From Neoechinorhynchus agilis (lineage: Eukaryota > Acanthocephala), in NCBI GenBank assembly GCA_051530055.1, contig CM121343.1, positions 1,054,001-1,118,000 on the forward strand: 64,000 nucleotides of DNA. Reading direction: 5' to 3'. The translations under genes were made by a program, and so were the position numbers. Shown piece after piece: positions 61,509-64,000 of the stretch. Under the pieces are notes generated by a model, which was given only the letters and a program-made list of their open reading frames with translations, did not search any database and was not told the origin of the DNA. Within the stretch, counting starts at the first letter, position 1. Each line of letters begins with the position of its first letter.

Positions 61509-61793
61509 ATGACTATCTTTCGTTACTTACATCATTACAAAGGTTTTCAACACTGGATAGTGACCAATATTCAAACTTTCCTATCGATGATCCAAGACAC
61601 TAAATCTACAGTTTCATACGTAATTCAAACTATCTATAATAGAGTTTTAGCAGCGCCGTATAAAATGTTTTCGATCGCATTAGCGAGATTACAATCAGTC
61701 GGTGTTCTTCGCAATTTTGTAATGACTTCGTTTGGGGCAAGATTTTTGCAAAGATACAATGTATGTATGCTTATAAGCAAACTGCCATTATAA
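61509..61793 (+). CDS. short open frame, uncharacterised
   Basis: A 94-codon frame from ATG at 61509 (MTIFRYLHHYKGFQHWIVTN, later YVIQTIYNRVLAAPYKMFSI). It contains a GTATGTATG donor-like site at about 61760, so it could be a first exon ending in FLQRYN. No domain recognised. It could equally be chance in this repeat-rich area. Confidence 0.25.
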   Translation: MTIFRYLHHYKGFQHWIVTNIQTFLSMIQDTKSTVSYVIQTIYNRVLAAPYKMFSIALARLQSVGVLRNFVMTSFGARFLQRYNVCMLISKLPL

Positions 61794-61974
61794 TAACATA
61801 AAACAAAATGTTTTTTTCTTTTACTTGGCAAGTATACTATGGAAATGGTGATTAGTACTTTATACTGCGAATGGCAATTGTAGGTTATATCATCAAGTTT
61901 ACTCTTTTACAATAATAACATTTTTGCCAAAACTGTTATACGTCCTTCATTGTATTTAAGGCAACACTTTAGAA

Positions 61975-62826
61975 CAATTTAGAATACATCGAATCTATGG
62001 TATACGATCACCAAATTTGCAAGATACATTAAAATTGGATAACACCATTGAAATCAGCGCATCAGATATGTTCAAAATGTTTTATCATTTCGTAACCATT
62101 TTCAAGCAGCATGGATTTAATTCAGGTGTCTTTTATGAACACCAATCTTAAAACTAAATGTCAAAATATAACAAGCCACAAGAAAGCGTTATTGCAGGTG
62201 AATTCGGCGTCAAAAGCAGATTTAAAAAAGTTAATTTTATCTGAATTTATTGATGTTTTAATATCGACAATTAAGGTTATTGGTCTAAAAATTGAGCAAC
62301 GAATAACTCAAGAACAGTGACAGCTATCGCAAGTCCGAATACAGATTTGGAATCAGAGCGTTAAGATTTACTAAATGAAAATATTTAGTAAACTACAGCT
62401 GTGTTATTGGCGTCGGAAATCGCATTATCATATTTGGTCAATAGTCAAAAGAGTGAAAGATCATTAAATTTGCAAGATTCATTAAAATTGGATAACACCA
62501 TTGAAATCAGCGCACCAGATGTGCTCAAAATGTTTTATCATTTCGTAATAACTTTTAAGCACCATGGATTTAATTCAGGTTTCTTTTATGAAGTTCAATC
62601 TTCAAACTAAAGTCGAGATTTCACAAGCCACAAGAAAGCGTTATTGCCGGTGAATTCAGCGTCAAAAGTAGATTTAGAAAAGTTAATTTGATCTGAAATC
62701 TATTGATGTTTTAATATCGATAGTCAGGTTATTGGTCTCAAAATTGAACAACGCTTAACTCAAGATACATGACAGCTGTCGCAAATCCGAAAACAGATTT
62801 GGAATCAGCGCATTAAGATATACTAG
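61975..62826 (-). repeat. two dispersed satellite-family monomers in reverse orientation
   Basis: The plus strand is the reverse complement of the array monomer, with the blocks AACACCATTGAAATCAGCGC, GTCAAAAGCAGATTTAAAAA and TTGGTCTAAAAATTGAGCAA in order, then a second round from about 62400. The period is about 455-460 bp. Divergence from the array is clear but insertions are few, so long minus-sense frames in the array appear as plus-strand frames here (62111-62320, 62401-62610). Confidence 0.85.
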
Positions 62827-62829
62827 AGG

Positions 62830-63475
62830 CTGCTCCTCTGACATCTGTGGGAACTCTATTAACTTATGAGGTAACGAGGATCGTAGTGTCCTTAGGATTT
62901 GGTCCCCCGATATGCACGCGACATCGCTGTCGATGTGGGTCCTTCGTTGATGCTTTCGGGCGACACGGTCCCGTTTGCCGAAAGTCAGGAGGAAGATTCT
63001 CACGCCATTCTGAGATCAACAGCGTAATTTCTCGAGCGTTGAGAACGGCAAACTTCCCCAACATCTTTGAACCTGCCCATCTTTGTCGACTAGACGCGGT
63101 AGTCGACCTGACGGAAGCCTTCTCTGGGACGCCGCGTGTGTGGACACCCTCGCAGTAAGCAACATTCCGTACTCTCTCGTAATATTGGAGGTGCAGCCAG
63201 TGCAGCGGAAGGAAGGAAGGTACGAAAATACATGGATTTGGCAAGGTTCCACTATTTTGTCCCCTTCGGAGTAGAGACGCATGGAGCACTTGGCAGCTCG
63301 GCACTCACTCTGCTCCAGGATCTTTCTAAGAAATTGAGAGAAACGACCGGCGACGCACGAGCAGATGCATTCCTGCGACAAAATATCCCGCTTGCAGTAA
63401 TCTGAGGCAGTGCTGCTGGCGTGATAGCGATAGCCGAGGAAGGAGAGAAGTTCCGATTTTGCGGACGGTGGTGCT
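62830..63475 (+). mobile_element. RLE-type LINE, C-terminal knuckle and endonuclease
   Basis: The knuckle CRCGSFVDAFGRHGPVCRKS is followed by GRFSRHSEINSVISRALRTA, then, after a frame change near 63100, the nuclease motif RPDGSLLWDAACVDTLA with its two acidic residues. The C-terminus (DARADAFLRQNIPLAV) ends near 63400. This is the region missing from the LINE at 57550-59495 and is the same family as the tail at 52683-52890. It is a 5' truncated, frame-shifted copy, with satellite relics on both sides. Confidence 0.75.
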
Positions 63476-63479
63476 AAAA

Positions 63480-64000
63480 AATTAATTTATAATTAATTTA
63501 CTTTTTCTTGATATGCTTTTAACGTTGATTTTACCTGCTTGTACCGTTTTTTTCGCAATGGTCATCCTTGTCTTTAGTTTACATACGTAAGTTCATAAAA
63601 GACTAGAAATAAATAATAAAAGCGCAAAATCATGTAAGACCCTGTAATCTTTTTGGGTTTTCTATCGAATTTTGTTGACGTTTGATAATTTAATGATCTT
63701 ACACGTTTATGACTTTTTACGAATTGAACAAAATCGATTTGCGACGTTTATACGAAAGCGAGAAATGTACAGTATTGTAAATCGTTCAATAAAATACGTT
63801 GGTTCTTTTTCAGATTTGCGATAGCTTAAACAGTTCTTGAATTATTTGTCTTTAAATTTTTGGGCAAACAACCGTGATTATCAATATCAAAATATCAATA
63901 TACTTTTTAATTAATTAACCTTTTCTTGATCAGCTTTCAACGCTGATTTAACCTGCATATACCGGTTTTTGTTGCTATGCCCATCTTTATCTTTAGTTTA
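63480..64000 (+). repeat. old diverged satellite-family sequence
   Basis: The monomer order is visible with heavy divergence: TTTAACGTTGATTTTACCTG (about 63519), CATACGTAAGTTCATAAAAG (about 63583), CAGATTTGCGATAGC (about 63810) and CAACGCTGATTTAACCTGC (about 63938). Spacing between equivalent points is about 420 bp, shorter than in the array. It runs off the window end. Confidence 0.7.

Overview
This is eukaryotic DNA, most likely from an invertebrate animal, though I cannot place it closer. Four host genes are recognisable, all on the minus strand: a short protocadherin-like receptor (576-3798), mitochondrial TIM44 (5237-7792), the UFM1-conjugating enzyme UFC1 (10323-11055) and an acylphosphatase (59846-60145). 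Cadherin repeats point to an animal or close relative. The genes are compact, with introns of about 41-58 bp. The rest, about 80% of the window, is repeats and retroelements.

Layout. 1-350: edge of a LINE (endonuclease domain). 576-11055: gene island, broken by an inverted repeat of a degenerate element (8085-9195) and an 18-bp minisatellite (9471-9935). 11366-13636: 3' end of a Penelope-like element whose last reverse-transcriptase segment has expanded into eleven 151-bp tandem copies. 13637-26498: almost 13 kb of a 454-bp satellite, with higher-order structure and recurring short monomers. 26499-36295: four head-to-tail units of 2.6-2.8 kb, each a non-autonomous element joining the N-terminal region of one LINE family to the nuclease region of another. 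36300-39200: a 42-bp tandem repeat, unrecognised coding-like pieces split by a tRNA-derived SINE, and a fragment of a DYRK-like kinase. 39180-42960: a fossil intronless block of a large unrecognised protein, possibly an old RNA-virus capsid gene. 44161-49510: a nearly full-length R2/NeSL-type LINE followed head-to-tail by a short relative. 50095-57100: nested retroelements (a Jockey-type LINE interrupted by a fossil Ty3/gypsy-type element, itself hit by two LINE tails). 57430-59495: a second restriction-like-endonuclease (RLE) LINE. 59846-64000: acylphosphatase, a MITE-like palindrome, LINE fragments and old scattered copies of the satellite family.

The host genes do not form a pathway; they are neighbours only. 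The main biology is repeat genesis: a gene segment turned into a minisatellite, a satellite with nested periodicities, and a chimeric non-autonomous element amplified in tandem. All statements come from reading the sequence and remembered family motifs; no search was run.
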